Shown in pieces: positions 48,025 to 57,385 of a stretch of 64,000 nucleotides of DNA. The stretch comes from Rhodoferax lithotrophicus. GTDB lineage: Bacteria > Pseudomonadota > Gammaproteobacteria > Burkholderiales > Burkholderiaceae_C. A program made the translations under genes and the position numbers. Under the pieces are notes generated by a model, which saw only the letters and a list, made by a program, of their open reading frames with translations, did no database searches and had not been told where the DNA came from. The DNA is taken from assembly GCF_019973615.1 (NCBI RefSeq), contig NZ_AP024238.1, positions 3,617,989 through 3,681,988 on the forward strand, in the 5' to 3' direction. Each line of letters opens with the position of its first letter. The stretch's first letter is position 1.

Positions 48025-48891
48025 TCCATAAAGATCAGCCTCACCTGCGGGCCGATCCTTGAACCGTTTGTGCACCCAGTAATACTGCTCGGGCATGGTA
48101 TCAATGTAGCTTTGCAGGCGTGTATTCATCAAAGCCGTGTCGATTTGCAGGTCATCGGTAGGGAAGTTGTCCCAAGCGGGCAACACCTGCACCTCATAAC
48201 CCTGATCTGTCATGCGTGTCACCACCGGCACGACCTTGGCGCGCCCCAGTTTGGCAAAACGTGAGAGCGAGGGCACGGTGGCGGCCTGGACTCCGTAAAA
48301 CGGCACAAACAGTGATTCGTGTGGACCAAAATTCATGTCCGGCAGCAGGTACAACACATCACCCTGGCGCAAGCTCGACACAATGGTTTTCACCCCTTCC
48401 ACCCGGCCAAACAAGCGCCCCGAACCAAAACGTTGGCGCCCCTGCAAAATCCAGGCATCCGCAAGCTTGTTGGTTTGATCGGTGTAAATGGTGGTGAAGT
48501 GCCGAGGCAACTGCTGCGTCAGTGCCGTCCAGCCGGCATCCAGACCGACAAAATGCGGCGCAAAAATCACTGTGGGTGTACTGCCCTCAAGTTCATTCAC
48601 TGCACCGCTGAGGGTCAAACGTCCACGCAACAAGGCCTCGGAACCATGCCAAAGCCAGCCACGATCCAACCAGGCTTGTGCAAAGCGCACAAACACCCGG
48701 CGCGTCAGGGCGTGCACTTGTGCATCATCCAGTGCAGGAAAACACAACCGCAAATTGGTGTGCACCACCCGCCGCCGGGAGCCGACTACAGCGTGTAACA
48801 CCGCACCCAACAAGCGGCCCAAGACACGTACCCAGGCCAGGGGCAAATAGGCCATCACACGCATCCACCAAAGCACCAAACGAGTTCCCAT
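48022..48891 (-). CDS. Lipid A biosynthesis acyltransferase (LpxL/HtrB family), second of pair
   Basis: Adds a secondary acyl chain to lipid A at the inner membrane. Catalytic HX4D/E motif is HFVGLD (near residue 117), with TIYTDQTNKLADAWILQGRQRFG and LLPDMNFGPHESLFVPFYGVQAAT downstream. An N-terminal membrane helix and RRVVHTNLRLCFPAL follow the family pattern. 289 residues. It lies 19 bp after a paralogue on the same strand; which acyl position each modifies is not decidable here. Confidence 0.92.
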   Translation of the reverse strand: MGTRLVLWWMRVMAYLPLAWVRVLGRLLGAVLHAVVGSRRRVVHTNLRLCFPALDDAQVHALTRRVFVRFAQAWLDRGWLWHGSEALLRGRLTLSGAVNELEGSTPTVIFAPHFVGLDAGWTALTQQLPRHFTTIYTDQTNKLADAWILQGRQRFGSGRLFGRVEGVKTIVSSLRQGDVLYLLPDMNFGPHESLFVPFYGVQAATVPSLSRFAKLGRAKVVPVVTRMTDQGYEVQVLPAWDNFPTDDLQIDTALMNTRLQSYIDTMPEQYYWVHKRFKDRPAGEADLYG

Positions 48892-48910
48892 ATTTTTTTC
48901 TTTTCACCGA

Positions 48911-49741
48911 TCAAAGTGATGCACGCGGCTGCTTGTAACGTGCGTAACCCCATAAATACTGCTGTGGACACTGCATCACCAGGGATTCCATCGCCCGGTT
49001 GATGGCGCTCACGGCTTCGGGCAACGGGGCTGGCAATTCATCTTTCAGCGCTTGGACATGCACACAAAAACCACGCCCCCAAGACAGGCGTTCCCCCCAA
49101 GCCAGCAACACACTTGCCCCGGTTTGTTGCACCAAACGCACCGACAAGGTCATGGTGTAAGCCTCCTGACCAAAAAACGGCGCCATCACACCCAGTCCTT
49201 GGGGCGGCACCTGATCGGGCAACAGGCCCACCGATTCGCCGTGTTTAAGCGCTTTGATCATCTGCTTGACCCCTGAGAGTGTGGTGGGCGCGGTCAACAA
49301 GCCTGGACGTTGACGTGAAGCTTCCACCACAGTACGCAGCCAACTTTGACGCGGGGGACGGAACAATACCGTCATAGGCTTACCCGTCACGCCATAACGC
49401 TGGGCATAAGCCTGCGCGGTGATCTCGAAACACCCCAGGTGCGGGGTCAAAAACACAATCCCCCGACCCTGTGCCAATGCCACCTCCACATGCTCGGCAC
49501 CATCCCAAAATACCGGCACGGGTCGCCCCAGCCACAGACGTGGCAGCTCCATCACCAGCTTGCCACTTTCCCCCACTGCAGCCAGCCAGCTGGACATCGA
49601 CAAGCCTGCCAGCCTGGCATGGTTAATAAAGCGCCGTCGATAAACACCGGAAAAAACAAACGCCAGCCAACCCAACACCCAACCTTTGGCATGCAGCAGC
49701 CACAAAGGAGAAAGAGACATGAGCTTAAAAAGGGTGATCAT
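48911..49741 (-). CDS. Lipid A biosynthesis acyltransferase (LpxL/HtrB family), first of pair
   Basis: Paralogue of the downstream gene. Catalytic motif HLGCFE (near residue 99) uses Glu, as in classic LpxL; also VGLLPDQVPPQGLGVMAPFFGQEAYT and an N-terminal hydrophobic stretch (LWLLHAKGWVLGWLAFVFSG). 276 residues. Divergent from metK across a 191-bp region. The HX4E here versus HX4D in the partner suggests the two proteins are specialised. Confidence 0.92.
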   Translation of the reverse strand: MITLFKLMSLSPLWLLHAKGWVLGWLAFVFSGVYRRRFINHARLAGLSMSSWLAAVGESGKLVMELPRLWLGRPVPVFWDGAEHVEVALAQGRGIVFLTPHLGCFEITAQAYAQRYGVTGKPMTVLFRPPRQSWLRTVVEASRQRPGLLTAPTTLSGVKQMIKALKHGESVGLLPDQVPPQGLGVMAPFFGQEAYTMTLSVRLVQQTGASVLLAWGERLSWGRGFCVHVQALKDELPAPLPEAVSAINRAMESLVMQCPQQYLWGYARYKQPRASL

Positions 49742-49932
49742 GGGGTGAGATAAACTACTGGGGGTCGCCGAGTTACAGAACTACTTGCAGGGCGACACAC
49801 ACATCGGCTGCCCCAACAGGCCGTCATTGTGCCTTGTCAGACCCCTGACACATCTGCTAAAGCGTTCGCTGAAAGCCCCAAAAAGCCAAAGCAACGCGAA
49901 CCGGTTGTTTTATTTTTAGGAGCACATTCACC
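49742..49932. promoter_or_regulatory. metK / acyltransferase divergent leader with two hairpins
   Basis: 191 bp without a gene. Two inverted repeats: GTCGCC (49764-49769) with GGCGAC (49791-49796), and TGTCAG (49835-49840) with CTGACA (49845-49850) around ACCC. AGGAG (49918-49922) precedes metK by 10 bases. It does not look like the SAH riboswitch pattern I know, and I cannot assign it to a SAM riboswitch class. Confidence 0.3.
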
Positions 49933-51114
49933 ATGGCGAACGACTTTCTTTTCACCTCCGAATCCGTCTCGGAAGGTCACCCCGACAAGGTGGCTGACCA
50001 GATTTCCGACGCCATTCTGGATGCCATCTTCAAACAAGACCCCAAATCCCGCGTCGCCGCTGAAACCCTGACCAACACCGGTCTGGTGGTGCTGGCCGGT
50101 GAAATCACCACCAACGCCAACGTGGACTACATTCAGGTGGCACGCGACACCATCAAACGCATTGGCTACGACAACACCGAGTACGGCATTGACTACAAAG
50201 GCTGTGCCGTGCTGGTGGCTTACGACAAGCAAAGCAACGACATCGCCCAGGGCGTGGATCACGCCTCGGATGACCACCTCAACACCGGTGCTGGTGACCA
50301 GGGCCTGATGTTTGGCTACGCCTGCAACGAAACCCCCGAGCTGATGCCCGCCCCCATCTACTACGCCCACCGCCTGGTCGAACGCCAGGCCCAGTTGCGC
50401 AAAGATGGCCGCCTGCCCTTTCTGCGCCCGGATGCCAAAAGCCAGGTCACCATGCGTTATGTGGACGGCAAACCCCACAGCATCGACACCGTGGTGCTGT
50501 CCACCCAGCACAGCCCTGAGATGAGCCTGGGTCACCGCATGACCGATGCGTTCTACGAAGCCATTCGTGAAGAAATCATCAAACCCGTGCTGCCCAAGGA
50601 ATGGCTCACCGAAGACACCAAATACCTGATCAACCCCACTGGCCGTTTTGTCGTCGGTGGCCCACAAGGTGACTGTGGTTTAACCGGACGCAAGATCATC
50701 GTCGACACCTACGGCGGTGCCTGCCCCCACGGCGGTGGTGCGTTCAGCGGTAAAGACCCCACGAAAGTGGATCGTTCTGCCGCCTACGCTGCCCGTTATG
50801 TGGCGAAAAACATCGTCGCAGCCGGCTTGGCACGCCAATGCCAGATCCAGGTGGCCTACGCCATTGGTGTGGCCAAACCGATGAACGTCACGGTTTACAC
50901 CGAGGGCACCGGCGTGATTCCGGACGAGGAAATCGCCGCCCTGGTCAACATCCACTTTGACCTGCGCCCACGCGGCATCATCCAGATGCTCGATTTGTTG
51001 CGTCCGATCTACGAAAAGACCGCAACCTACGGCCACTTTGGCCGCGAAGAGCCTGAGTTCACCTGGGAATGCACCGACCGCGCTGCCGCCTTGCGTGCCG
51101 CTGCCGGCCTGTAA
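49933..51114 (+). CDS. metK: S-adenosylmethionine synthetase
   Basis: Makes SAM from methionine and ATP. N-terminal [21 protein letters not shown], cut by ordinary residues; the family signature [12 protein letters not shown]; and [21 protein letters not shown] (P-loop-like) are present. 393 residues, full length. The coding sequence looks more GC-rich and codon-biased than neighbours, as expected for a highly expressed gene. Followed 20 bp later by a GT9 gene. Confidence 0.98.
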   Translation: MANDFLFTSESVSEGHPDKVADQISDAILDAIFKQDPKSRVAAETLTNTGLVVLAGEITTNANVDYIQVARDTIKRIGYDNTEYGIDYKGCAVLVAYDKQSNDIAQGVDHASDDHLNTGAGDQGLMFGYACNETPELMPAPIYYAHRLVERQAQLRKDGRLPFLRPDAKSQVTMRYVDGKPHSIDTVVLSTQHSPEMSLGHRMTDAFYEAIREEIIKPVLPKEWLTEDTKYLINPTGRFVVGGPQGDCGLTGRKIIVDTYGGACPHGGGAFSGKDPTKVDRSAAYAARYVAKNIVAAGLARQCQIQVAYAIGVAKPMNVTVYTEGTGVIPDEEIAALVNIHFDLRPRGIIQMLDLLRPIYEKTATYGHFGREEPEFTWECTDRAAALRAAAGL

Positions 51115-51134
51115 ACACAGCCTGGAACCCAACG

Positions 51135-52364
51135 ATGAAGCTGCAAACACAACGCTGGATAGACCGCTGGGTGGGCCAGGCCTTGTGTGCGGCCGTTTCG
51201 CTGTGGGCGCGACTCCTGGGTGGCAAGGCGCAGGCCATCCCCCCAAAGCCGCGCCATATCCTGGTGATCCTGCTGTCCGAAATGGGCAGCGTGGTGCTGG
51301 CAGGCCCCATGTTTGCCGCCCTGCGCCAGCGTTACCCCAGCGCCACGGTACACGTGTTGCAGCTCAAAAAGAACCAGGAAGTCGCCAAGCTGCTTGGCCT
51401 GGCTCAATCAGAGCACCTGCATGCGCTGGACGACAGCTCAGGCTTGCGGCTGCTCGCCGACATCTGGCATGTCAGCAAGACCTTGCGTGCCTTGCCGCTG
51501 GATGCGGTGATTGACTGCGAGCTGTTTTCCCGCATCAGCAGTTTGATGAGCTACGTGAGTGGTGCCCCACTACGTGCCGGTTTCACGGCGCATACCCAGG
51601 AAGGTCTGTACCGCGGCAGCTTCATCAACCGCGCCATTCCCTACAACCCATACCAGCACATCACACAGCAATTTTTATCGCTGGTGGATGCGCTTGATGA
51701 TGCCTCCATGCCGCGCAACAAGGCCGCGCCCATTCGCCTTTTGCCAACAGATACCGGCCTCAACGTAGTGTTCGGCGCACCCGAGCTGGCCAAATACCGC
51801 CAACAAATGCACACCGATCACCCCAGCCTGGCCGGGCGCAAGGTGGTGCTGCTCTATGCGGGCGGCGGCCTGCTGCCCGAGCGCGCCTGGCCAGCCGCTC
51901 ATTACGTCCAGGTGGCCAAAGGCCTGGTTGATGCGGGGCATGCGGTCGGCTTGATCGGCCTGCGCGATGACGCGGCGCTGGCCCGGCAACTGCGCCAGGA
52001 TGTCGCCAGCGACTTCTGTGTGGACTTGACCGGCTACACCAAAAGCATCCGCGAACTGCTGATGCTGTTTCACGCCGCGCAACTGCTGATCACCAACGAC
52101 GGCGGCCCCGGCCACTTTGCCAGCTTGACACCGATTCAAACCATGGTGTTTTTCGGCCCGGAAACTGGCCGCCTATATGGCCCGCTGGGGCCACGCGCAC
52201 GGGTACTGGAGTCTGGCCTGGCCTGCTCACCCTGTCTGTCGGCCTACAACCACCGGTTGACCTTTTGTGATGGCGACAATCAATGCCTAAAACGCCTGCA
52301 GCCCTTACCTGTTCTGCATGAAGCGCTACAAATTTTAAATAGCCCTGCGCCGCTCTCTGCCTAA
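51135..52364 (+). CDS. Glycosyltransferase family 9 (LPS heptosyltransferase-like)
   Basis: GT-B fold enzyme of the ADP-heptose:LPS heptosyltransferase type, acting on LPS core or a related glycan at the inner face of the inner membrane. Recognised from ILVILLSEMGSVVLAGPMFAALRQRYP near the start, VVLLYAGGGLLPERAWPAAHYVQVAKGL (nucleotide-sugar domain), and TNDGGPGHFASLTPIQTMVFFGPE with the late CSPCLSAYNHR. 409 residues from ATG 51135. Sugar donor cannot be fixed from sequence. The final codons may derive from a truncated dispersed element. Confidence 0.85.
   Translation: MKLQTQRWIDRWVGQALCAAVSLWARLLGGKAQAIPPKPRHILVILLSEMGSVVLAGPMFAALRQRYPSATVHVLQLKKNQEVAKLLGLAQSEHLHALDDSSGLRLLADIWHVSKTLRALPLDAVIDCELFSRISSLMSYVSGAPLRAGFTAHTQEGLYRGSFINRAIPYNPYQHITQQFLSLVDALDDASMPRNKAAPIRLLPTDTGLNVVFGAPELAKYRQQMHTDHPSLAGRKVVLLYAGGGLLPERAWPAAHYVQVAKGLVDAGHAVGLIGLRDDAALARQLRQDVASDFCVDLTGYTKSIRELLMLFHAAQLLITNDGGPGHFASLTPIQTMVFFGPETGRLYGPLGPRARVLESGLACSPCLSAYNHRLTFCDGDNQCLKRLQPLPVLHEALQILNSPAPLSA
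52333..52364 (+). repeat. Possible truncated dispersed element at the GT9 gene end
   Basis: TTTTAAATAGCCCTGCGCCG then CTCTCTGCC resembles the left half of the element, and especially the copy in gltB (TAGCTGCCTGCGCCCTATCT). No right half follows. Chance similarity is possible. Confidence 0.35.
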
Positions 52365-52403
52365 CCGGTGGCTTGCCCCTGCCACTCTTTCTGTAACCAG
52401 CAC

Positions 52404-52904
52404 ATGCCTTCAACCCCTGACCTGCAACAGCGCGTCTATCAACTCATGGAGTGGCTCAAGGGCTTTCGCTACATCAAGTTTGGCCTGGTGGGGGCCAGCG
52501 GTACGGTGGTCAACATGGCCGTGCTGTTTGTCGCCCAAGAGTATTTGTTTGCCCTCATCGCTGACCCGCGCCAGCGCCTGTATGCCTCGCTGGCGCTGGC
52601 CATTGCGGTGGCCACGGTGAACAACTTCACCTGGAACCGCCTGTGGACTTGGGCTGACCGCGTCAAAGCCGCGCATGCCCACCACGAACAACTGGCCCAC
52701 ACCCGCTGGACGGTTATCACCAGCCAACTCGGCCGTTACGCGCTGGCCTCCTGGCTGGGCATTGGCCTGCAATACGGCCTGACCTTGTGGCTGGCACATT
52801 CACTGCACTACCTGCTGGCCAATGTGATCGCCATCGTGGTCGCCAGCGTGAGCAACTTTCTGGCCAATGACCGCTGGACTTTTCGCCATCACACGCCCAA
52901 ATAG
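52404..52904 (+). CDS. GtrA-family membrane protein
   Basis: Four-helix membrane protein of the GtrA type, often involved in moving undecaprenyl-linked sugars across the membrane for glycan decoration. RYIKFGLVGASGTVVNMAVLF, AVATVNNFTWNRLWTWADR and VVASVSNFLANDRWTF show the family pattern with paired N-F/W-x-x-N-R-x-W-T blocks. 166 residues from ATG 52404. Placed between GT9 and GT39 genes, 3 bp before the latter. Confidence 0.9.
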   Translation: MPSTPDLQQRVYQLMEWLKGFRYIKFGLVGASGTVVNMAVLFVAQEYLFALIADPRQRLYASLALAIAVATVNNFTWNRLWTWADRVKAAHAHHEQLAHTRWTVITSQLGRYALASWLGIGLQYGLTLWLAHSLHYLLANVIAIVVASVSNFLANDRWTFRHHTPK

Positions 52905-52907
52905 ACC

Positions 52908-54758
52908 ATGTCCACCGCAGCCGTCACCCAGCTCACACCCACACGTGGAAAAACCAGTACCCTGCTCTGGCTGAGCCTGTTGCTGGTGGCGACCCTCACC
53001 TACGTGCTGGGCCTGGATGGCCAATATGCGCCCACCAACGGTGACGAGCTGGTTTACACCCACATTGCCCGCCTGACTGCCGCCAGCGGCCACTGGCTGC
53101 CGCTGGTGTCCGAACTGGATCACATGCGCAACACCAAACCACCCCTGCTGATCTGGCAAGCCATGGTGGCCGGTGACTGGGGCCAACACTGGAGCATGGC
53201 GGCGCTGCGCACGCCCAGCGTGGTCTATACCCTGCTGCTGGCGGCAGCCATTGGCTTTACTGTGCAACGCATCCGTCGTGATGTGGGCCGGGGCCTGCTG
53301 GCGGCCTGCCTCTACCTGGCTTTTTTTTGCACCTTTCGTTTTGGTCGTACTTACCTCACCAGTGCACCTGAAACCTTTTGGCTGAATCTGCCGATGTTTG
53401 TGCTGCTGTGGTGGACACTGCGCGGCCCCAACACCAAGCCCAACGCCGCCACTCACCCAGTTACCGTAAGTGATAGCCAGGCGACTTTGGGTTGGCTGGC
53501 TCACGCACTTTTTGGTCTCGCCATGGGCTTGGGACTGGCCTACAAATCATTTGCACTGGCGGCACCGGCAGCCGCCACGCTGTGGTGCGCCCAGCTGCTC
53601 ACACAGTCACCATTAAACTGGAGGAAGACTTTTCAGATCACACTCAAAGTCAGCCTGAGTGCACTCATCGCTCTGAGCATTTTTAGCCTGTGGTTTGTGC
53701 TCGACCCCGACCCGGCTGCCGTCTGGCAGGAGTTTGTGGTGGGCGAGAACGCCGGCAAAATGAGCAACAGCGCCGGTTACTGGCACACCGCTCTGCTAGG
53801 AGGCGGCTTCAGCATCTGGGCGCAGTTGCTCGGCTATGCGCAAAACGCTGGTTTGCTGATTTTTGTCGTGTTCGGTTTGATGGCTCTGGGGGTACGACAA
53901 CTCTGGCGCAGGCACTGGCAAGCATTGACCTCCCAGCCCATCAACTTTCTGCTGTTGCTGATCTGGCTGGCCGTCTGGCTGGCGGTGTTCACCTTGCCCA
54001 GCCAGCGCTCGGCACGCTACCTGATTCCGGCCATGCCCGCGCTGGCCATGGTGCTGGCGCTGTGCTGGGAACACATCGGGCGCATCTGGTTTGTGCCTTC
54101 GTTGCTGCTGTGCGGCGTGTTCATCGGCTTTTTGGGCCGGATTGCCTGGGCCGAGCAGGTGTTTGGTTTGGGACAAACCGGAGATGTGGCCCTGACCCTG
54201 ATCGCTGTGGCCATCGGCCTGGGCTTGGTGCTGGCGGGCTTGTTCAAACCGGCCTGGACACGCGCTTGCACCTTGGCTGCCTGTCTGGCAGTATTTGCCG
54301 TATTTGGCCTGACTACCGTGCCACTGAACGGATCATCAGGCCACTACAGCGCCCAAGTGCTGGCGCAGCTGCAAGCACAAAAGGTGGCGGTGCCCAGCAG
54401 CTTCAATGGCCAGTTCGAACGCTTTGAATTTGTCCTGCCAGGCAATCACTTTGTGCCCTATGACGGTGACGGGCGTGCTCCCTTTTCAAGAGCTGACAAC
54501 GCTGTTTTTTTAAACGCTCTGCTTGAAAAACACCAGGCTGTGGTGTGGTTACAAACGCGTGATGAAAACGCCGAACCACTGTGCACACCACAATGCACCG
54601 TGCTGGGCCAGCGCTGGGAAGTCAAAGGCCGACATCAAAGTGGTGAGATCACACTGGTCAATGTGTGGTATCCCGAGCAATGGCTGTTCAGACGCGAATG
54701 GTTGCTCACCAACGCAGCGAGCGTGCCCTCGGTTGCCGTAAAAGCGCCAACCCCTTGA
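52908..54758 (+). CDS. Glycosyltransferase family 39 / ArnT-like membrane protein
   Basis: 616-residue GT-C enzyme with about a dozen membrane helices. The first periplasmic loop has the acidic pair TNGDELVYTHIARL and NTKPPLLIWQ, typical of ArnT/PMT-type transferases that use polyprenyl-phosphate sugars. A soluble C-terminal domain follows (VPSSFNGQFERFEFVLPGNHF). Its partner GtrA gene suggests a flippase-transferase module decorating LPS or another surface glycan (inference). The 3' end overlaps the convergent gene by 53 bp. Confidence 0.88.
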   Translation: MSTAAVTQLTPTRGKTSTLLWLSLLLVATLTYVLGLDGQYAPTNGDELVYTHIARLTAASGHWLPLVSELDHMRNTKPPLLIWQAMVAGDWGQHWSMAALRTPSVVYTLLLAAAIGFTVQRIRRDVGRGLLAACLYLAFFCTFRFGRTYLTSAPETFWLNLPMFVLLWWTLRGPNTKPNAATHPVTVSDSQATLGWLAHALFGLAMGLGLAYKSFALAAPAAATLWCAQLLTQSPLNWRKTFQITLKVSLSALIALSIFSLWFVLDPDPAAVWQEFVVGENAGKMSNSAGYWHTALLGGGFSIWAQLLGYAQNAGLLIFVVFGLMALGVRQLWRRHWQALTSQPINFLLLLIWLAVWLAVFTLPSQRSARYLIPAMPALAMVLALCWEHIGRIWFVPSLLLCGVFIGFLGRIAWAEQVFGLGQTGDVALTLIAVAIGLGLVLAGLFKPAWTRACTLAACLAVFAVFGLTTVPLNGSSGHYSAQVLAQLQAQKVAVPSSFNGQFERFEFVLPGNHFVPYDGDGRAPFSRADNAVFLNALLEKHQAVVWLQTRDENAEPLCTPQCTVLGQRWEVKGRHQSGEITLVNVWYPEQWLFRREWLLTNAASVPSVAVKAPTP

Positions 54759-55377
54759 TTTGCAACACCAGCCACAGCCACGGGTCCAGCAGTGCATCCC
54801 ACAAGTTACCGCTGGGCCAGCGGGTAACCACAAACACCAGCAACACCATCACCAGGCTCCACACGGCACGTTGACCAACACCACCGGCCACCCCTAACCA
54901 CAAAGCCACGGCACACACCAAGGCCAATACAGGCGTACCAAAACCCAAGGCGTAAACCGACACTGACCACCAAGCCAGCATGTCACCTAGCAACACCCAA
55001 CCCAGCACGGTGCCCACCACCATCAACACCACGTCTGGCCATGCCAGTGTTGGCACAGCATGACTGGCCAATGCCCAATGTGGCCGCTCCTGGAACGCCC
55101 AGGCCCAACACAGCGCCACACTCATCAAACTTGGCGACTGAAACGCTAATCCCAGCCAATAAGCTGGTGATACAGACCCTGGCCACAGCACCCATAACAG
55201 CGTCAGTGCAGCCAATCCCCAACGCCACTTCAATTCAAAGCTCAGCCCTACACGCCACACACAGGCAGCCAACACCACGGCCCAAGCACCATGCAAAGCC
55301 CAGCGCGCCGAAGCAGCGCTTGGCAACCAAGGGGCGGCATTGCTATTCAAAAACGATTGAAAAAAATTCAGATCCAT
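54706..55377 (-). CDS. Uncharacterised polytopic membrane protein
   Basis: I do not recognise a family. 223 residues from ATG 55377, very rich in Trp, Leu, Val and Ala, with about six hydrophobic segments (for example WALHGAWAVVLAACVWRVGL, VVLMVVGTVLGWVLLGDM, VWSLVMVLLVFVVTRWP). It directly follows the sialidase-like gene (11 bp), so the two are probably co-transcribed. Its 3' end overlaps the GT39 gene tail by 53 bp in convergent orientation, so transcription of the two would collide. Confidence 0.7.
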   Translation of the reverse strand: MDLNFFQSFLNSNAAPWLPSAASARWALHGAWAVVLAACVWRVGLSFELKWRWGLAALTLLWVLWPGSVSPAYWLGLAFQSPSLMSVALCWAWAFQERPHWALASHAVPTLAWPDVVLMVVGTVLGWVLLGDMLAWWSVSVYALGFGTPVLALVCAVALWLGVAGGVGQRAVWSLVMVLLVFVVTRWPSGNLWDALLDPWLWLVLQIKGLALLRQPRARSLRW

Positions 55378-55388
55378 GCCGATACACC

Positions 55389-56561
55389 TTACGGGTTTAT
55401 GCCAAAACGCTGCCAGGCAATCCGCTGGCGTTGGTCGGTGTAACTCACCCACAGACTGTCATCGGCCCAGGCCAGGGCTGGGTAAGAAAACTCTTGCGCC
55501 GCGCTGCCATGCGCCAATGGCTGTGCCAGCGTCCAGTCCTGCCCGTTGGCCGACTGGCTCAAGTCCAGCAGGGTGCGTGTATGCGCTGAGCTGTTGTGCG
55601 CCAGCAACATGCGCCCAGGGGCCAGACCCAGCGCAGCCACCGAGGCATCCGGGTTGACCAGGGCCAAGTCGGGGGTGTCTTGCCAATGCTGACCACCATC
55701 CTGCGTCTGCGCCACCGTCACCCGGCCTTCGGGCCGCTGGTCGCGCATGAGGGCCAGCCAATGGCTTTCAGACTGCATCACCAATGTGGGTTGCAACACA
55801 TGGGTGCGTTGCGACATACGCACCATTCCCAAAAATTCCCCCTGACGATCAAACCGCAGCGCCACCGGGTACTTCAGCCCCAGCTCAAAATGTACTGGCA
55901 GCACCATGCCGCCGTCTTGCAAAGTCAAAGGTGCGGTGCGTACCAGATAGCTGACATTCCACCACCAGGACAGCGGTAACACCCGTACCGGCTCAAACGC
56001 CAGCTGCGCCATGCCCGCACCTGCGTTACTTTGCCGCAAATGCACAATCCGGCTGGCCGCCCAGCCGCCCGGCCCGGTCGCCACAACAAACAAATGCACC
56101 TTGTGATCCGCGTCCAGCCAGGCCACCGGGTTGCCGATGCGGCGCACACCAAAGCCCAACACTTGTCCAAGGGCCTGCCGCTCCACAACAAAACGTGCAG
56201 CTTGCCACTGCTGCGTGGCGCGGTCAAAACCAGAGGCGGCAATACCAATGTCTGGCGCACTTTCCTTGGTACCGGCAAACCAGAAAGCCAGCACGGACTG
56301 CGGCCCGTCAGCGGGCATGGGCAATAAGCTGCTGGCGTGTGCTGCCGGGGTATCGGGCGGCATGGGAATGTGGCCCTTGGCCTGCAACACCAGCGGCTTG
56401 TTCCCCAGCGGGGTTGTGACAGGCCAGCATGCCTGTGCCGACGGTGGGGCTGGCATGCGGTGCACCACATCCCAACCAATGACGGCCACGCAACACAAAC
56501 AGCCCAATAGCCATCTGGCCCAGGTACTTTGCATCAAACCCTTGCGAGAAGAAGAAACCAT
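55389..56561 (-). CDS. Sialidase-like BNR/Asp-box protein, membrane-anchored or exported
   Basis: 390 residues with an N-terminal hydrophobic segment (WLLGCLCCVAVIGWDVV) and a beta-propeller-like body. One clear Asp box is QTQDGGQHWQD; others are weaker (SAHTRTLLDLSQSANGQDW). SYPALAWADDSLWVSYTDQR near the end fits the exo-alpha-sialidase-like (BNR_2) group. These proteins need not be true sialidases: I cannot see the complete Arg triad with confidence. Position next to GT39/GtrA suggests action on a surface glycan. ATG at 56534 is an alternative start. Confidence 0.75.
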   Translation of the reverse strand: MVSSSRKGLMQSTWARWLLGCLCCVAVIGWDVVHRMPAPPSAQACWPVTTPLGNKPLVLQAKGHIPMPPDTPAAHASSLLPMPADGPQSVLAFWFAGTKESAPDIGIAASGFDRATQQWQAARFVVERQALGQVLGFGVRRIGNPVAWLDADHKVHLFVVATGPGGWAASRIVHLRQSNAGAGMAQLAFEPVRVLPLSWWWNVSYLVRTAPLTLQDGGMVLPVHFELGLKYPVALRFDRQGEFLGMVRMSQRTHVLQPTLVMQSESHWLALMRDQRPEGRVTVAQTQDGGQHWQDTPDLALVNPDASVAALGLAPGRMLLAHNSSAHTRTLLDLSQSANGQDWTLAQPLAHGSAAQEFSYPALAWADDSLWVSYTDQRQRIAWQRFGINP

Positions 56562-56765
56562 GAATGAACTTTTCCCATGTCATCACCAGCCAACAACCGC
56601 TTGATTGTCACCCAGAGATCCGCCACCCAAGCGGCTCATCACCTTGAGCATCGACACGCTTACCGTCAGTTTGTGCGCATGGATTTACGCCATAATTTGC
56701 GCCCGATACGCCTTGTTTGGTGCCTTTTCAAGGGCTGCTGGACTCCCCCACAACCGATTCAGCCC

Positions 56766-57356
56766 ATGCACCGAACCATCTTTTCCACCCCCATCGTCAA
56801 CACCTTGCTGCGCGCATTTTCTTTGGCCTACCTGAAACTGGCGGGCTGGAAAGTCATGGGGCAACTTCCTGAAGCGGGGCAAAAAAGTGTTTTTATTGCT
56901 GCCCCGCACACCAGCAACTGGGACCTTCCGTACACCCTGATGGTGGCTTTTGCGCTGCGGCTGAACATCTACTGGATGGGTAAGGCCAGTATTTTCAACT
57001 TTCCGTTTGGGCCACTGATGCGCTGGCTCGGTGGCATTGCGGTAGACCGCTCCAAATCCAACAACCTGGTGGCCGCCTCGGCACAAGCCCTGCAAAATGC
57101 CTGCGGTGCATTGCAACTGATCGTGCCACCCGAAGGTACCCGCAGCAAGGTGCGTTACTGGAAAAGTGGCTTCTACCACATTGCCGTGGCGGCCCAGGTA
57201 CCGATCGTGCTGGCCTACATGGACTACGAGCGCAAAATCAGCGGCCTGGGGCCGATGTTTCTGCCCAGTGGGGATCTGGAAGCCGATATGGTCAAAATCA
57301 AGGCGTTTTATGCCCCCTTCAAGGGCAAAAACGCCGCCCAGTTTGAAGCCACCTGA
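56766..57356 (+). CDS. PlsC-like acyltransferase
   Basis: 196-residue 1-acyl-glycerol-phosphate acyltransferase-like protein. HX4D motif is HTSNWD (about residue 48), with the acceptor-binding PEGTRSKVRYWKSGFYHIA replacing the usual FPEGTRS. One membrane segment is likely near LLRAFSLAYLKLAGW. Start at ATG 56766 (the frame extends to 56577 without family similarity). Substrate unknown: small single-domain members of this group acylate lysophospholipids or ornithine lipids. Confidence 0.85.
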   Translation: MHRTIFSTPIVNTLLRAFSLAYLKLAGWKVMGQLPEAGQKSVFIAAPHTSNWDLPYTLMVAFALRLNIYWMGKASIFNFPFGPLMRWLGGIAVDRSKSNNLVAASAQALQNACGALQLIVPPEGTRSKVRYWKSGFYHIAVAAQVPIVLAYMDYERKISGLGPMFLPSGDLEADMVKIKAFYAPFKGKNAAQFEAT

Positions 57357-57385
57357 ACCTGCTGTTCAGAATCATTTACGCTACA

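Noticed and set aside
49742..49932. SAH riboswitch upstream of metK
   Set aside because: The conserved SAH riboswitch core sequences are not present; only generic hairpins are seen.
49837..50667. 276-codon open frame on the minus strand opposite metK
   Set aside because: Antisense shadow of a highly conserved, codon-biased gene, with no domain and no ribosome-binding site.
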